Position numbers and translations under genes: made by a program. Shown piece by piece: positions 9,701-19,874 of a stretch of 64,000 nt of DNA; within the stretch, counting starts at the first letter, position 1, and each line of letters begins with the position of its first letter. The notes beneath the pieces were generated by a model, which made no database searches, was not told the DNA's origin, and worked only from the letters and a program-made list of their open reading frames with translations. The DNA comes from Vermamoeba vermiformis (Eukaryota; Tubulinea; Echinamoebida). The stretch spans positions 1-64,000 of the forward strand of contig JBEWZL010000251.1 of NCBI GenBank assembly GCA_045837725.1, read 5' to 3'.

Positions 9701-10888
9701 GCGCGCAATCTTCTTCGTTTCCAGTGTGGTCCTCGACGGTTACCACCTGCGGAGGTGCCTTCTTGAACAATTTGTCCATCATTCCCTGACTCAGCTCAAT
9801 TGGCAACTCTCCTTCAACCATTGCTGTCGAAATGGGTTGAGCCAGTGCAATGCAGCAAAGCACAAACAAACTCACCGATGAAGAGGTTCTCTTCGTGCTT
9901 GAGTGTATCTGCCAAGAAGCCACCATTGACAAACCTAGCGGTCAGTGCAAAGCCGTTCTTGACAAGGTAGTTGACGCACTTGACTGCCTTGCGAGCTGCT
10001 CCTATAAAACATTTGAGTAAAATTGCATGTACCTTCGGCTGCTACTCACTGGACTCTGTAGTATCATCAATACGCTCCTTTCGAGCCTTCTTCTTCTTTC
10101 CGGCAGGGGAACGGTCATTGCCTCGACTGTCTCCTGCTTGGTGGCCCATGTCATCCGCTTGGGGTTCTTCACCTTGCTCCACCAATGCCGTGCCATCGTT
10201 TGGACCGTCCCAGACATCCACCTGTCCTTCTAGGTTGTCTGATGCTCTTGAAGGCACATCATCACCATGGTGCTGAGACTCCTCCTCTGCCGATAGAGAC
10301 AGAGCCTCGGCGACCTGCAGTGTGACAATGCATTAAACAAGCTGCTTTTATTGAAGGCAATGCGATTATTCGATTTACCTTAAACCTCTTGGCCGGTCTC
10401 TCCGAGGACTCTTCATCATCCTCGAGCACCCTCTTCCGCTTCTTGCCTGCTTGGGCCCAATAGGACTGAGCGTCTGCAAGCTGCTTTTCGGAGTACTCCA
10501 ACTCTCCGTAACTAAAATAAATCGGTTCAGATGATGGTTACAACCCCAGTTAAAACACTTACTATTTTTTAACAAGGGCTCTCAAGTCGCTCTCAGACCC
10601 CCATGTCTCTCCAGCTACTAGGGCAAGGTAAAAAACGCACATCCAAAGGCGGGAACTTTTTGTCGGTTGGATTTTTGGATGCGGATTTTTACTCCAAAGA
10701 CCGACTCTTCTCCCTATAATTAAATCTATTCTAGGCCCTGAAGCCTTTGACAGCCTCGGCTCAATTAATGAGATTTGAGTGAGAAAAATAACAATTTTGG
10801 ATTTTGAATCCTGAGGTCTTGCGTGCTCGGATAAAATTTTATCGACCAAGCCTACATAATTTTCCTTTCGTGTAATTTTATCAGTCAT
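6705..10888 (-). CDS. Uncharacterised multi-exon protein with charged N-terminus
   Basis: I do not recognise this protein. The start is ATG at 10886-10888 and the stop lies at 6705-6707. About ten introns of 40-100 nt break it. The N-terminal exons encode a short domain, then a Lys/Arg-rich stretch (KKRKRVLEDDEESSERPAKR, a likely nuclear signal) and further acidic and basic low-complexity segments with AGKKKKARKER. The middle (about 8940-9450) is helical and rich in Lys/Glu. The C-terminal half (6705-8080) looks globular, with segments such as FFNSTTYYGAAAHYPD and VPVVFVVQFFGG. The last intron most likely uses the acceptor just before 7103, which keeps the frame into the long final exon. Exon 1 may hold an extra intron between about 10627 and 10800. 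A transposon sits 80 bp upstream of the start codon. Confidence 0.6.
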
Positions 10889-10959
10889 TACTTACGTAAA
10901 TCTTTCAAAAGTTGGTGCGTGGTTGTGCGTACTTGATTTTCGGCAAAAATAACGGTACA

Positions 10960-10967
10960 AAAAAAGC
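10960..10967. repeat. Left target-site duplication AAAAAAGC
   Basis: AAAAAAGC directly precedes the left inverted repeat and is repeated at 15423-15430 right after the other end. The A run makes the exact length (8 or slightly more) a little uncertain. Confidence 0.7.
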
Positions 10968-11038
10968 GGTAGGAAGTATTTATCAGGAGCTACGTGGAAC
11001 AACAAAGTTTTGCGAAACTTTTGTAAAATGTTTTGTCA
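10968..11038 (+). repeat. Left 71-bp terminal inverted repeat
   Basis: Begins GGTAGGAAGTATTTATCAGG. It is inverted at 15352-15422 with 4 differences, all beyond position 36. The inner part contains two short runs like AACTTTTGTAAAA, and similar TTTTGACAAAA motifs recur near 13998 and 14038 inside the element. Confidence 0.9.
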
Positions 11039-11062
11039 TCAGAATTTGCAAAACTTTAGTAT

Positions 11063-13566
11063 TTATTCGAACTTTTGTTTGGCAATAGAATAAACCAGCT
11101 TTTTTACGTATGATTTCGAGCATTTGTTTTGAAAGCACTCCTGCACTAAATGCGACAGCAAATCTTTTTGAGTTGCAGTGCGTAGATTGTGTTCTTTGCA
11201 ATATAATTGTAACAATTGCACGTCTTTGGGATCAATCTCCTTGGATTTGTTGTTCTGTGAAGAGAAGCCTTTGTCGCGCAAGTTTTCGTAGGAAAATACC
11301 TCCGTTGCAGTATCAATAATGAATACACGCATGGGTAGTTGCTCAAACTGCTCCGACAAGAAAAGCAGTTCAGAGTGCACTCGTTCAGTAGGAGACAAGT
11401 CCTTGCGAGCAACGCTGCACTACATTAGAAGAGATAATAGAGGAGTGCTGTCACCGTACCTTGCATTGTACAACAATTGACAGTGCATGATGATAATTAG
11501 ATTCAACTCAAATGAGATGTTTCCGCTTAGTTGCTGGGCCATTGTCGAAAGATAATGGTGCCAGGCTTCAAGCGGAGAAGTTCCTTGAGGAATCTCTTTC
11601 TTTAAAAGCGATGTAAGTATAAGTGAGCACTGCGTATTTGACCATTCTTACGTCAACTAATGATATGTTATGCAAGCTTGCTAGTGTCACTTCTTTGCAC
11701 AGGTTACCAACTGCATGCTTGACCGTTTCATCAACTATTCCGTCTCGAAAGTCTTGTTTTGTCTTGCGCCTATTATGTAATTAGCTTGGTCGTTGAAACA
11801 CCATTGATAAGCTTACTTTTGATCGCCGATAAGTAGAATCACTTCATTTGTGTTATATCTTGACAGTGGTGTTGGTTCCGCAAAGGTGGTTGACCAATTG
11901 CGCAAAGCATCAGCGAGCTGTGATGCATTCTCATAGGCCTTTGCCTTAATCTTCGCAAGAACTGCTGAAAGCTCTTTAACACTATACTTATAATCTACAT
12001 ATTGTTAGGATTTCGGAAATAATGGTGTGTTGCACGCACCTGGATGCGAACGAGGAAGCAACTTTACAACTCGCATCTTAGCATGATAGATATCCGTCAG
12101 TAATACTGGCTTAAATGTTGCTTGGGGGAAGCACTCTGCAAATGCTTCTAAAACAGCGGCACTATCTGATAATTGTCAGAAAAGCAGCCATAAATTCCTG
12201 AAACGTACCAACTATGACATTATCTGAGTATATAAACTTTGTTGTTGGCTCCTTGTGATGCTTCCATAATGTCGCATAAACTGCCGCGGCAATAGTGCGG
12301 TCATCTGATGGAACGATTCGGATCTGCAGAATTTTTCCGGATTCATTGCTGACAGAAAATAAGCTAGCCTTAATTTTTATCTGATTTATAATTAGTAATT
12401 GTGACGTCAAATTGCAGTCAACTTACCCGTGTTGATTCATTCTTTGAATGCGCAGACAAATTTTTCACAATTTTGTACGTGTGATCTCCTCGTAATACGA
12501 CTCCACTGGTTGTGTTCAGATGTTCTTGTTGTCTTGAGTACTCCTGAGACTTCACTGAATGCCAATAAGACATGTATATGTTCTTAATAGTTTGCGTTGA
12601 GATTTCGGTGCTCCGTTCTTGCAAACTGCTGTTCGAAATCCATTGCAATACCAATATCTTCTTTGCACGTGCGAAATTGAAGCCCACTAGTGGCATTGTG
12701 TTGTAGATATAGCAAGCTAATCGAGTAGTGTACAGTAGACGAGTGCCGACAAACAAAGACATGCTCGGACAGTACGTAGGAGGAAGGCATTGCACAATTT
12801 CTGTACTTAGTGCACTGAAGCTTGAGTTGTGAGTGTTGCAACGGTACCGTTGAATCACCAAGGAGTAGATCCCTGAGAGGTCAAACATGACGCGACGTAC
12901 AAATCCATCTTTCACTACGTTGCACTAAACAAATCATGCTATAGAAAGCAATATTAAAGTATTACCATATGTACGTTTAACTTTGCCGGGCATTGTCTCA
13001 ATTTTGTTATTACGCGTCCTTTGCATTTCCAGTTGAACTTGTATTCCTTCAAGCCATTTAAGGAAATTTCTGGTTGAACATTAATTAACAATTGTGCGGA
13101 GAGTGAAACTGTACCTTCTTCTGAACTCCAGGATTCGTCGTCCGAACTTTCCTCATCGGTAGAATCACTTTCAGAATCGTCCAATTGAGGGAGAGCTGCC
13201 GCAATGTCGTTTAAATTGAAAGACCCTAGTATTGTTAGTCTCTTATTGTCTACCATAATGACACATACCTTGCAGATCAATCTGATCGGTGGCAGTTGGC
13301 AGCTCGCACTTTACTACTGTGGTTGCACGTCGCTCTTTTTTCTTCCAGCCACTCTCTCGTACAGTTACTGTCTACTGTTAGACTTGATTTGACAGAGAAA
13401 ACGTACTTCCGAGATGTACTTCTTTGATGTGCCGCTCAACATTTCCTTTATACTCGGAAGAATAGCGGCACACGATGCAAGAGTGCTTGGTGAATCCATT
13501 TGTTTTAGATGACTGATACAATGATTTGACCCTGACGGCCAGCTCTTCTTCTGTTGTGTGCTCCAT
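11063..13566 (-). CDS. DDE transposase with N-terminal C2H2 zinc finger
   Basis: The start is ATG at 13564-13566 and the stop is at 11063-11065, with several short introns. Exon 1 encodes a C2H2-like finger (CIVC...HIKEVH). An acidic Ser/Glu/Asp segment follows (about 13100-13190). The catalytic part has a GDHTYKIVKNL block (about 12490), a YSDN block (about 12220) with LTDIYHAK after it, and a GTSPLEAWHHYL block (about 11565). These would supply the D, D and E of a metal-dependent DDE transposase. The same block order is known from eukaryotic Mutator-like transposases with a DHTFK motif. It probably binds the 71-bp ends and cuts the element out. No in-frame stop is obvious in the exons, so the protein may be functional. 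Confidence 0.75.
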
Positions 13567-13784
13567 CGCGTGTCACAAATAACTTTTATTTACAACGTAA
13601 ACAGATCAACACATGTCAGGTAAAAATAAAATAGCTGGCACACTAGTGCTAATTTAAATTAGGAAAAAAGAGGGGACGCGTATCACAGGAAGACATCAAC
13701 GTCGCAGTCAAAAGTACGGATCGTGTGTCTTTTTTTTCGCCTACTAATTTTTATTTGCCCCAGAAAAACTCAAAGTTGACAAAA

Positions 13785-15263
13785 ATGGTACGGCCAATAT
13801 CTCTGAAGGGTTAAGAGTAATTTTAAATAATTAGACGAGGAGAAACAGACTCAACCAAAAGCGAAATCTGCAGCAACAAAAAGTGCGTAGCTTATTTACC
13901 GCTATTCCTAACTCACATTAGGTTCTAAAGAGAAGGAGAACGAAAAGAGTGCCAAAGAACCGCAGTCTGGTAAGTGGAAAAGTTCGGCGAATCTTTTGAC
14001 AAAAGTCAGTGTAGTTTTCACTCGTTCGCACAATCTTTTGACAAAACTTTGGTAATTTTTCTTTTAGGTCACAATACTCGTCAAGCCAGTGCTGCGAACA
14101 ATAAGAATAATAACGATGATATTACCAGTAACACAAATGAAATTACAGCATCTGAATTGCCTGTTAAAAAGGATCCTGCAACAGATCTCGTGCCTATAAA
14201 AGAAGGCGACGTAATCTCATTATTTGGTGAAAATAATAGTAAGAATATTATTTTAGAATATTGTGCTATTACTAAAATAATTTTAGAGCCGTGGTTTGGG
14301 ATCGTGCGCAAACTTGAGGGAGATCAGATGCGCGTCACCTTCTTAGAGGTAGATAAATGCTGAGTAAATTCACTAATAATAATATACTAATAAGTATTTA
14401 ATTAGCCCAAAAATGGCCGACGGGTAGTTTTTTCTCAAGGAGCAACAGAGGATGTACCTCACGCCGCGCTAATTTGCCCTGTTAGCGCCAAATTCGTCAA
14501 CGAAGAGGTCATTATCAAAGACTTAGAGCAAAAGCGAGCCCACAATACTTCGCAAAAGATTGGTATGTTGGATCATCTGTTTGCCGAATCTTGAATCTGA
14601 CTCTTCGTATAGATCAGCACATCGCAAACCCTGCCCTGGAAAATAGGCAGCGAATAGAGAATTGGGAATTTGCCGCGCAATACGTCAAGCAGCACTTTGA
14701 GGATTCAGGTACGCTTTACAGCTTTAATTAATTCGCTCATTATTTTATTCTAGAAACTCAACGAAAAGTGCTTAGCGCAATGGCAAAGGACATGGTAATT
14801 ATCTGTTTGCATCGAAATCTCGAGCGCTTTGGTTTTTACAACAAGCAGCACTGGGCAAAAACAAAAGACGGAAACGGAGCAACAATGTTTCCGTTTTTAC
14901 TTCTATTGCGGTTGGTAGCAATGTCTCTCGAACGAGGGAACTGGCAACGTGTCAATCAGGGTGGAATTATATGGCAAGCAACCATAACTATGGCGAATGT
15001 CAACTACCGTCAAGTTAATATATGTGGTACGTGCACCTTGTATTGTATCTATTTATTTATTTACGTACCTAGGAGGAATGTCAGGACCAACGTGGGAGGC
15101 AGCTTTAAAAGTTTTAGCGGATCTTGGATTTGTGGCACCAGTCGACGTGTTCAATGGGCCCCAAGTGACTATTACAATAACTCTTCCTCCTTTTAAGCCG
15201 TTCAATTCCGTGCCAGAAGTAGTTGACTTAACAACAGCCATGCTTGAAGAATTAAACGAATAA
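13785..15263 (+). CDS. Second gene of the transposon, unknown role
   Basis: The start is ATG at 13785 (MVRPISLK) and the stop is at 15261-15263. Exon phases agree across the first four exons (AAG G|AC, A|GT, G|GT), which supports the splicing. The N-terminus is rich in Lys, Glu and Ala. A basic/polar linker with an Asn run follows, then a globular part containing EGDVISLFGE, EPWFGIVRKLEGDQMRVTF and a helical C-terminal domain (about 14755-15263) that ends PEVVDLTTAMLEELNE. I do not recognise a family. It diverges from the transposase gene across 218 bp, so the two probably share a promoter region. It could be an accessory DNA-binding protein or a captured host gene. Confidence 0.65.
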
Positions 15264-15298
15264 ATTATTGTGCACGTAAATATTTGTTTTGTAATTGC

Positions 15299-15344
15299 TC
15301 GCAAATAAACGATAAACCTTATCGCAAATAAACGATAAACCTTT
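15299..15344. repeat. Two-copy 23-bp subterminal repeat
   Basis: TCGCAAATAAACGATAAACC followed by TTA or TTT occurs twice in tandem just inside the right inverted repeat, downstream of the plus-strand gene. It contains AATAAA in each copy, so it could serve as a polyadenylation region for that gene or as a transposase-binding site. Confidence 0.6.
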
Positions 15345-15351
15345 AATTCAT

Positions 15352-15422
15352 TGACAAAACATTTTACAAAAGTTTAGCGGAACTTCGTTGTTCCACGTAG
15401 CTCCTGATAAATACTTCCTACC
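15352..15422 (-). repeat. Right 71-bp terminal inverted repeat
   Basis: Ends CTCCTGATAAATACTTCCTACC, the inverse of the left end. Just inside it, at about 15299-15344, lies a tandem pair of a 23-bp unit beginning TCGCAAATAAACGATAAACC. Confidence 0.9.
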
Positions 15423-15587
15423 AAAAAAGCGCGCTACTGGCCATTGGTGGGTAAGCCAAAAAAGGAAACCCTTGTCTTGGGCAAACATATTGAATATAAA
15501 CACGACCATTAGAAGGTGGTTTATTTATGTAACGTATTTTAATGCATTAAACAGAATGCACTCAAAGAAAGCATCCAGATCCTTCGT

Positions 15588-16099
15588 TTACCATTCGTGC
15601 AATTTGTCTCCTCGGATTCTTCTGGCCAATTGCATATCCTTTGGCATTATAGTTACTCTCTTGGCATGGATGGCTACCAAATTGGAGAGCTCCAGCAGAG
15701 TGACGAGAAATTCCTCGGCCGATTCCTGCAAGGCGAGCATTGCATTTTTCTGGAAACGAAGATCCGTCTTAAAATCTTGGGTAATCTCTCTGACCAATCT
15801 GCAGAAAGGAGCAAAGGGCAACAGCAGGCTATAGGACTTTTGGTACTTTCGGATCTCGCGAAGAGCAACTAAAGGTAATTATTAAAAAAATTAATTCAAA
15901 ATATTAGCAAATAAATGATTATAATTAAGTATTAGTTATGCTAAATTATTTTCTTCAATATCTTACCAGTCCCGGGTCTAAATCTGTGCGGTTTTTTAGC
16001 GGATCCCTGCGGAATTTTACTGCGCTTCTTCGGCGCATTGTTCTTACGTGGAGCCTTGCCTCCCGTGCTTTTTCTTGCGTGTTGTTTCGTTCGTGCCAT
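15588..16099 (-). CDS. Divergent histone H3 variant
   Basis: Two exons: 15967-16099 ([19 protein letters not shown]...) and 15588-15868, joined in phase 1. The histone-fold part [15 protein letters not shown] and [21 protein letters not shown] is clearly H3. The tail keeps Lys4, Lys9 and Lys14 in near-normal context but has His for Thr6. It lacks the usual ARKS motif around Lys27, and the tail is about two residues short. The N-helix region reads [19 protein letters not shown] in place of the usual STELLIRKLPFQRLV, and the C-terminus ends GDKLHEW rather than GERA. It should pack DNA into nucleosomes. The loop between helices 1 and 2 is of normal length, so a centromeric identity is not supported; a specialised replacement variant is more likely. 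It has an intron, unlike most replication-dependent H3 genes. Confidence 0.88.
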
Positions 16100-16152
16100 A
16101 TTATTACATGTATTAAACCGAGTTTTTGGTTAGTTTATTTTTTGACCAGATC

Positions 16153-17206
16153 ATGGAACACAAAATCAATTTTAGGTAAGCATTAATAGAACTTTATTTA
16201 TTAATAATAATATTTCAATATAATTATTAGACAAGTGGGCAACCCAGATTTATTCGATTATTTTTACCTGGATGCAGCCCGGCAAGAATTTTTGCTCACT
16301 ATCAACGGTGCTGCTAGAATCCTTGGCAAAACTAAGTTTGCATGGATGAAAGCAGCGAAGAAAGGTAATAAATTTAATTTTAAAATATTATTTATTTCTG
16401 ATCTGATCATTAACCAGATCCCGAGTACGCCAGCATTGTCGTGGAAAATGTTGCCATTGATTGGTTTGAGGGGGAAAGGGTTGACGGCAATGCTTTGCGT
16501 GCCAAGTGGATCAACTTGCAAGGGTTGAACAAACTCGTTCCCTTGTACATACGAAACAAAAACTTGAATGCCGTGTGCAGTGTGTTGACGTAAGTATTGT
16601 TATTCTTTATTTTAACTTATCCGCAATTTTTAGTGAGCAACTCTTCACCTTGGGACTTGAAAATGTTCTCCAAGTCCAAATAGACACCGAGAGCAATCGA
16701 GTAAAGGTAAGTCGTATCATGCATTAAATATCCATTTATTAACTTTTGTACAGTTTTCACTGGTTGACGACCTTTCCAAAGCCTATGCTCCCTATCAGAG
16801 GCCTCCTACTGAAGTTGAGCTGCTTCCAGATGGAGTGGAAGTGCTCAATTTGGTTGCCAAACGCATTGACGAGCTCACAGATAACTGGCTGGCTGAACAG
16901 TATCTAACAGCTGACGATAAGGCTTTGCTGGATAAAGCCCCTGATTTGCCTTTCGATGATAGGTGCCGTCAGCGGTTGCGCAATACCATTGCCAACCTCT
17001 TTGCCTCCTTCTCTGAGGAGGAACGAAGACTCAGAACCTTGCGAGCAAGCGACACTGAAGATGATGAAGAGGATGAGGAATCAGAAGAGGAAGAAGAAGA
17101 GGAGGACGATGACGAAGACTATGGTGCGAGCAATGACCATTCCAGCTCCTCGGTGGAGGAGAAGTCAAACGATGAGTCTTCTGTTGACTCTATGGATATT
17201 GATTAA
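16153..17206 (+). CDS. Uncharacterised protein with acidic tail
   Basis: The start is ATG at 16153 (MEHKINF, then an intron after AG) and the stop is at 17204-17206. It has about five exons. The exon 1-2 junction (TTT AG|A CAA) and later ones keep frame. The N-terminal 200 residues look globular (QVGNPDLFDYFYLD, NGAARILGKTKFAWMKAAKK, KLVPLYIRNKNLNAVCSVL). The C-terminus, from about 17040, is a long Asp/Glu run followed by Ser-rich sequence (SSSSVEEKSNDESSVDSMD). Such tails are common in histone chaperones and chromatin proteins, and it lies divergently next to the H3 variant, 54 bp start to start. A chaperone role is only a guess. No family recognised. Confidence 0.6.
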
Positions 17207-17238
17207 GTATGAAATATAAAGCATCTTTTCTTAATTTA

Positions 17239-17475
17239 GCTTACCGATTATCATCTTGGAAATGCAACGAACAGCTTGCTTTTGCGAATTGCCACCTGAA
17301 TAACGCTTTTCAACTTCCGCCACCGATCTTTGCTCATTGTGGGCAATCAATTTAAGATATGCTCTTGATATAATTAGTAATGGATATTGGTGAATAGAGA
17401 GTTACTTACCAGTTGTTATTCCACCAAATCCAACGATCCCGTATCTCGAATCGAAAACTTTTTTGCTTTTACGGC
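17239..17475 (-). CDS. Possible exons of a small minus-strand gene
   Basis: Two stretches look like coding exons with proper borders on the minus strand. About 17412-17470 encodes KKVFDSRYGIVGFGG and ends at a GTAAG donor. About 17245-17368 encodes KLIAHNEQRSVAEVEKRYSGG and KQAVRCISKMI, then a GTAAGC donor at about 17239. No start codon or final exon could be placed, and the next exon would have to overlap the end of the plus-strand acidic gene. It may be a gene fragment. Confidence 0.3.
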
Positions 17476-17479
17476 CTTA

Positions 17480-18621
17480 ATTGATGTTTGCTATTAATAA
17501 AAGTAATTAAAATATTATAGGGATATATTTTAATATGTCTGCAACTTCAACAATTGCAGATTTGACCTGGATCAAAAAATTGATCAGGACCAAAAATTGA
17601 TAGAAAATCGATATTATTATTTTTTTAACGTGTAATATGTTATTTTTATGCTATTCTAATATAATTTATATGAAATTAATCATTAAAAGACTTACCAGTC
17701 GCAAAATCCAAAAAAAAAATTAAATCTGGCTTGCATTGGAAAAAAAGTTTTTCTAGTCTGCTGCTAGGTTATTTAATCTCGTGGTAAATTACACCCCACG
17801 AGATTTTGACCCTTTGTGCCCCTCTGTTGCGGCTGCATTGGATCCTGGGATAGAAATACTAACGGCCACAGGTGAAAATCCTCCCAAAAACCGCGAGGGA
17901 GGATTTTACTGGAACGCACTTTTCTCAGCTTGGCGGTTTCCAGTATTAAAAGTAATTACATAGCGATGATCAGCGACGTTTACTCTATAACGTCAATCGT
18001 TTTGAGGCCAATTGGTAAGTGTTTTTAATAAATTTTTATTCGGTTGCACAAATTCGTTTCTAAATCTGGCAACGCTGGATCAAAGATTAAAAACCTTCAA
18101 ATTTAACGCTTCTTTTCACTTCATTATATTATATTGACAGTAATTAATACTATTATGCTTCTCCCATCACTATTCATTGCCTACTAACATGTGGGCAATG
18201 AAGCAGATCCTGAATCCGAAAATTTTTGGCTTAATAATGACTCAGTACAGTTACTAATATGGTGAATATCTATTAAACAGACTGCTTTTTGCATCGGCAA
18301 CGTGATTATTCGTTTTTGCTCGGGTGTACGTACTTTGAACTTTCTCATCCCGAATCTGCAACCAAACTCGCTATCAAAAAATTGATAACACTTCAATATT
18401 TATTCCCATTGCACTTCTGATCATTATTTTGCATTCAGGCTAGTCTAAAACTTTTTTGCCCTGAATCCCAAGTCGTAACCACAGGTTTAAAACTCTAAAG
18501 TATCAAACAGATAGCTTTCGCTGAAAGCAATGTGATTAATCGATTATTTAACTTTGCTCAATAGGTCTACACGAGTTTCCAAAGCTTTTATTTTTTGTTT
18601 TTCCCAAAACGTAGCAACACA
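17480..18621. other. Intergenic stretch with decayed repeats
   Basis: Mostly AT-rich, without a convincing gene. About 18275-18315 and 18502-18545 hold related pieces (AAACAG..GCTTT..GCAA.GTGATTA) that also resemble about 10331-10380, within an intron of the unknown gene at 6.7-10.9 kb. A short open stretch at 17781-17963 (60 codons) has no recognisable content. Confidence 0.4.
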
Positions 18622-19260
18622 ATGGACCGTCGCCTGAAGCTCTTCTCCAATATGTAAGTGCTTGAATTATCTAATTGTACATTATTTAATGCATAATACA
18701 GCCCGCCCAGAGACCCTGGTGCACCTCGCATACTGCTTGGACCCCGCCGTGCATCCACGACCGACGATACACCCTCCGCACCCAGCAAGCGCCGCAAGTA
18801 CGAGCAGGTAGTAGGTGCTCCTCTTTACCGACCTTCTTAACAGATGGTTTCGTAGCCTTTGTTGCCGATCATTCCAAGCCAGGTAATCCTCCCCAGGATT
18901 GCCTTGTTATGGAGTCAGTCGTTTGATTCTTCACCTGGTGGGTGCCAATGGAGCCTTGGATCACTAAGACTTGTCAGCCGCAATTGCAAACATATCTGTG
19001 ACGAATACTTGTTGGATCGAGCTGCTTCGCTGGGATCCGTTGCTGGAATGGTCAAGCTCTCTGGCCTGCGCTTTCAGCCCACCAACAATACCTGTCGCTT
19101 GGCTGCTGCTCAAGGGCACTTGGAATGCTTGGTCTTTGCCTACTGCAACCTTTACGTTCCCTTGGAAGATGCATTGAGCATTGCTCAGTCATCAGGCTTT
19201 GTCCACATCCTTGCTTATGCCAAGAAAGCTGCATGGCCAGTACCGAAGAAACTACAATAG
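18622..19260 (+). CDS. Small ankyrin-like repeat protein
   Basis: The start is ATG at 18622 (MDRRLKLFSNI) and the stop is at 19258-19260. Exon 1 ends at a GTAAGT donor near 18653, and exon 2 is about 18703-18808. The last intron probably runs from GTAGTAGG (about 18809) to the acceptor at about 18856, which keeps the frame open; the nearer acceptor at 18842 would meet a stop at once. The C-terminal part has RAASLGSVAGMVKL and CRLAAAQGHLECLVFAYC, the helix-loop-helix pattern of ankyrin-like repeats seen in amoebae and their giant viruses. Before it, ILPRIALLWSQSF...LVSRNCK could be an F-box-like helix set. It probably binds proteins. About 160 residues, which is short for this class. Confidence 0.6.
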
Positions 19261-19381
19261 TCATTATTCTGTTAATGCTTAGTAGCACACACACAGAGAC
19301 GTAATGGAGCCAAAATGCAATAAACAGGTTTCTTTCATCGAGTGCAGCCTGTTTGATACACTTTCAGCCCATCCAAGCAGC

Positions 19382-19725
19382 AGGGCATCCTCCAGAGATG
19401 ATACCTTATGTATTCACTGGCCCTTGTGGGGGAGGGTGTCCACCATGGAGGACGCCCTATGTACGTGTTTGTCTCAGCAGGGGAGGGCGTCCTCCATGGA
19501 GGACGCCCTATGTACTTATCCGTGCCGGTCTGAGTGGGGGAGGGCGTCCTCCATGGAGGACGCCCTATGTACGTGCCTGTCCGAGTCAGGGAGGGCGTCC
19601 TCCATGGAGGACGCCCTATGTACGTGCTTGTCTCAGCGGGGGAGGGCGTCCTCCATGGAGGACGCCCTATCTACTTACCCGTGCCGGTCTGAGTCGGGGA
19701 GGGCGTCCTCCATGGAGGACGCCCT
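19382..19725. repeat. Array of seven palindromic repeats
   Basis: Seven units start at 19383, 19434, 19485, 19542, 19593, 19644 and 19701. The last five carry a perfect 26-bp palindrome: AGGGCGTCCTCCA followed by its exact inverse TGGAGGACGCCCT. The first two are decayed. Spacings are 51, 51, 57, 51, 51 and 57 bp, a three-unit period of 159 bp. Long linkers contain GTGCCGGTCTGAGT and short ones GT(C/T)TC(A/C)G-like sequence. All spacings are multiples of three and two plus-strand frames stay open across the array (one repeats MEDALCTC, another PPWRTPYV), so coding cannot be excluded, but no gene family is recognised. Confidence 0.9.
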
Positions 19726-19850
19726 ATGTACGTGCCCAACTGACCTCAAAACTCCCAGCCCTAGCCCTATTACCAGTATAATCTGACGCAACCACCTAGG
19801 ACCATAATTGGTCTGGGCCTACTAGTACTGGTATAAAGGGGAGTTTGCTA

Positions 19851-19874
19851 CGCGGCCGTGCCTGCCGGCACGGC
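19851..19874. repeat. GC-rich hairpin
   Basis: GGCCGTGCC, loop TGCC, GGCACGGCC forms a perfect 9-bp stem just after a TATAAA-containing stretch near 19832. Two GGGGACGCC motifs follow (about 19898 and 19948). The block is much more GC-rich than its surroundings. Confidence 0.65.

Larger units (their letters stand above)
10968..15422. mobile_element. Mutator-like/Zisupton-like DNA transposon with two genes
   Basis: The element is 4,455 bp bounded by 71-bp inverted repeats (10968-11038 and 15352-15422). Their outer 36 bp are identical and 4 mismatches lie in the inner part. AAAAAAGC flanks both ends as an 8-bp target duplication. A minus-strand transposase (11063-13566) and a plus-strand gene (13785-15263) diverge from a 218-bp gap. 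The transposase has an N-terminal zinc finger and a DDE-type core (GDHTYK, SDN, GTSPLE) that I relate to Mutator-like superfamily transposases. An 8-bp duplication would suit a Zisupton-like group; superfamily placement is inference. Nearly identical ends and open exons suggest a recent, possibly active copy. Confidence 0.8.

Noticed and set aside
15588-16099. Centromeric H3 (CENP-A)
   Set aside because: The loop between helices 1 and 2 has normal H3 length and the tail starts ARTKQ, unlike known centromeric variants.
19382-19725. CRISPR array
   Set aside because: The linkers are themselves repeats, not unique spacers, the genome is eukaryotic and no cas genes are present.
19304-19786. A repeat protein encoded by the palindrome array
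   Set aside because: Two plus-strand frames are open because all spacings are multiples of three, but neither has a recognisable domain. Coding remains possible but was not called.
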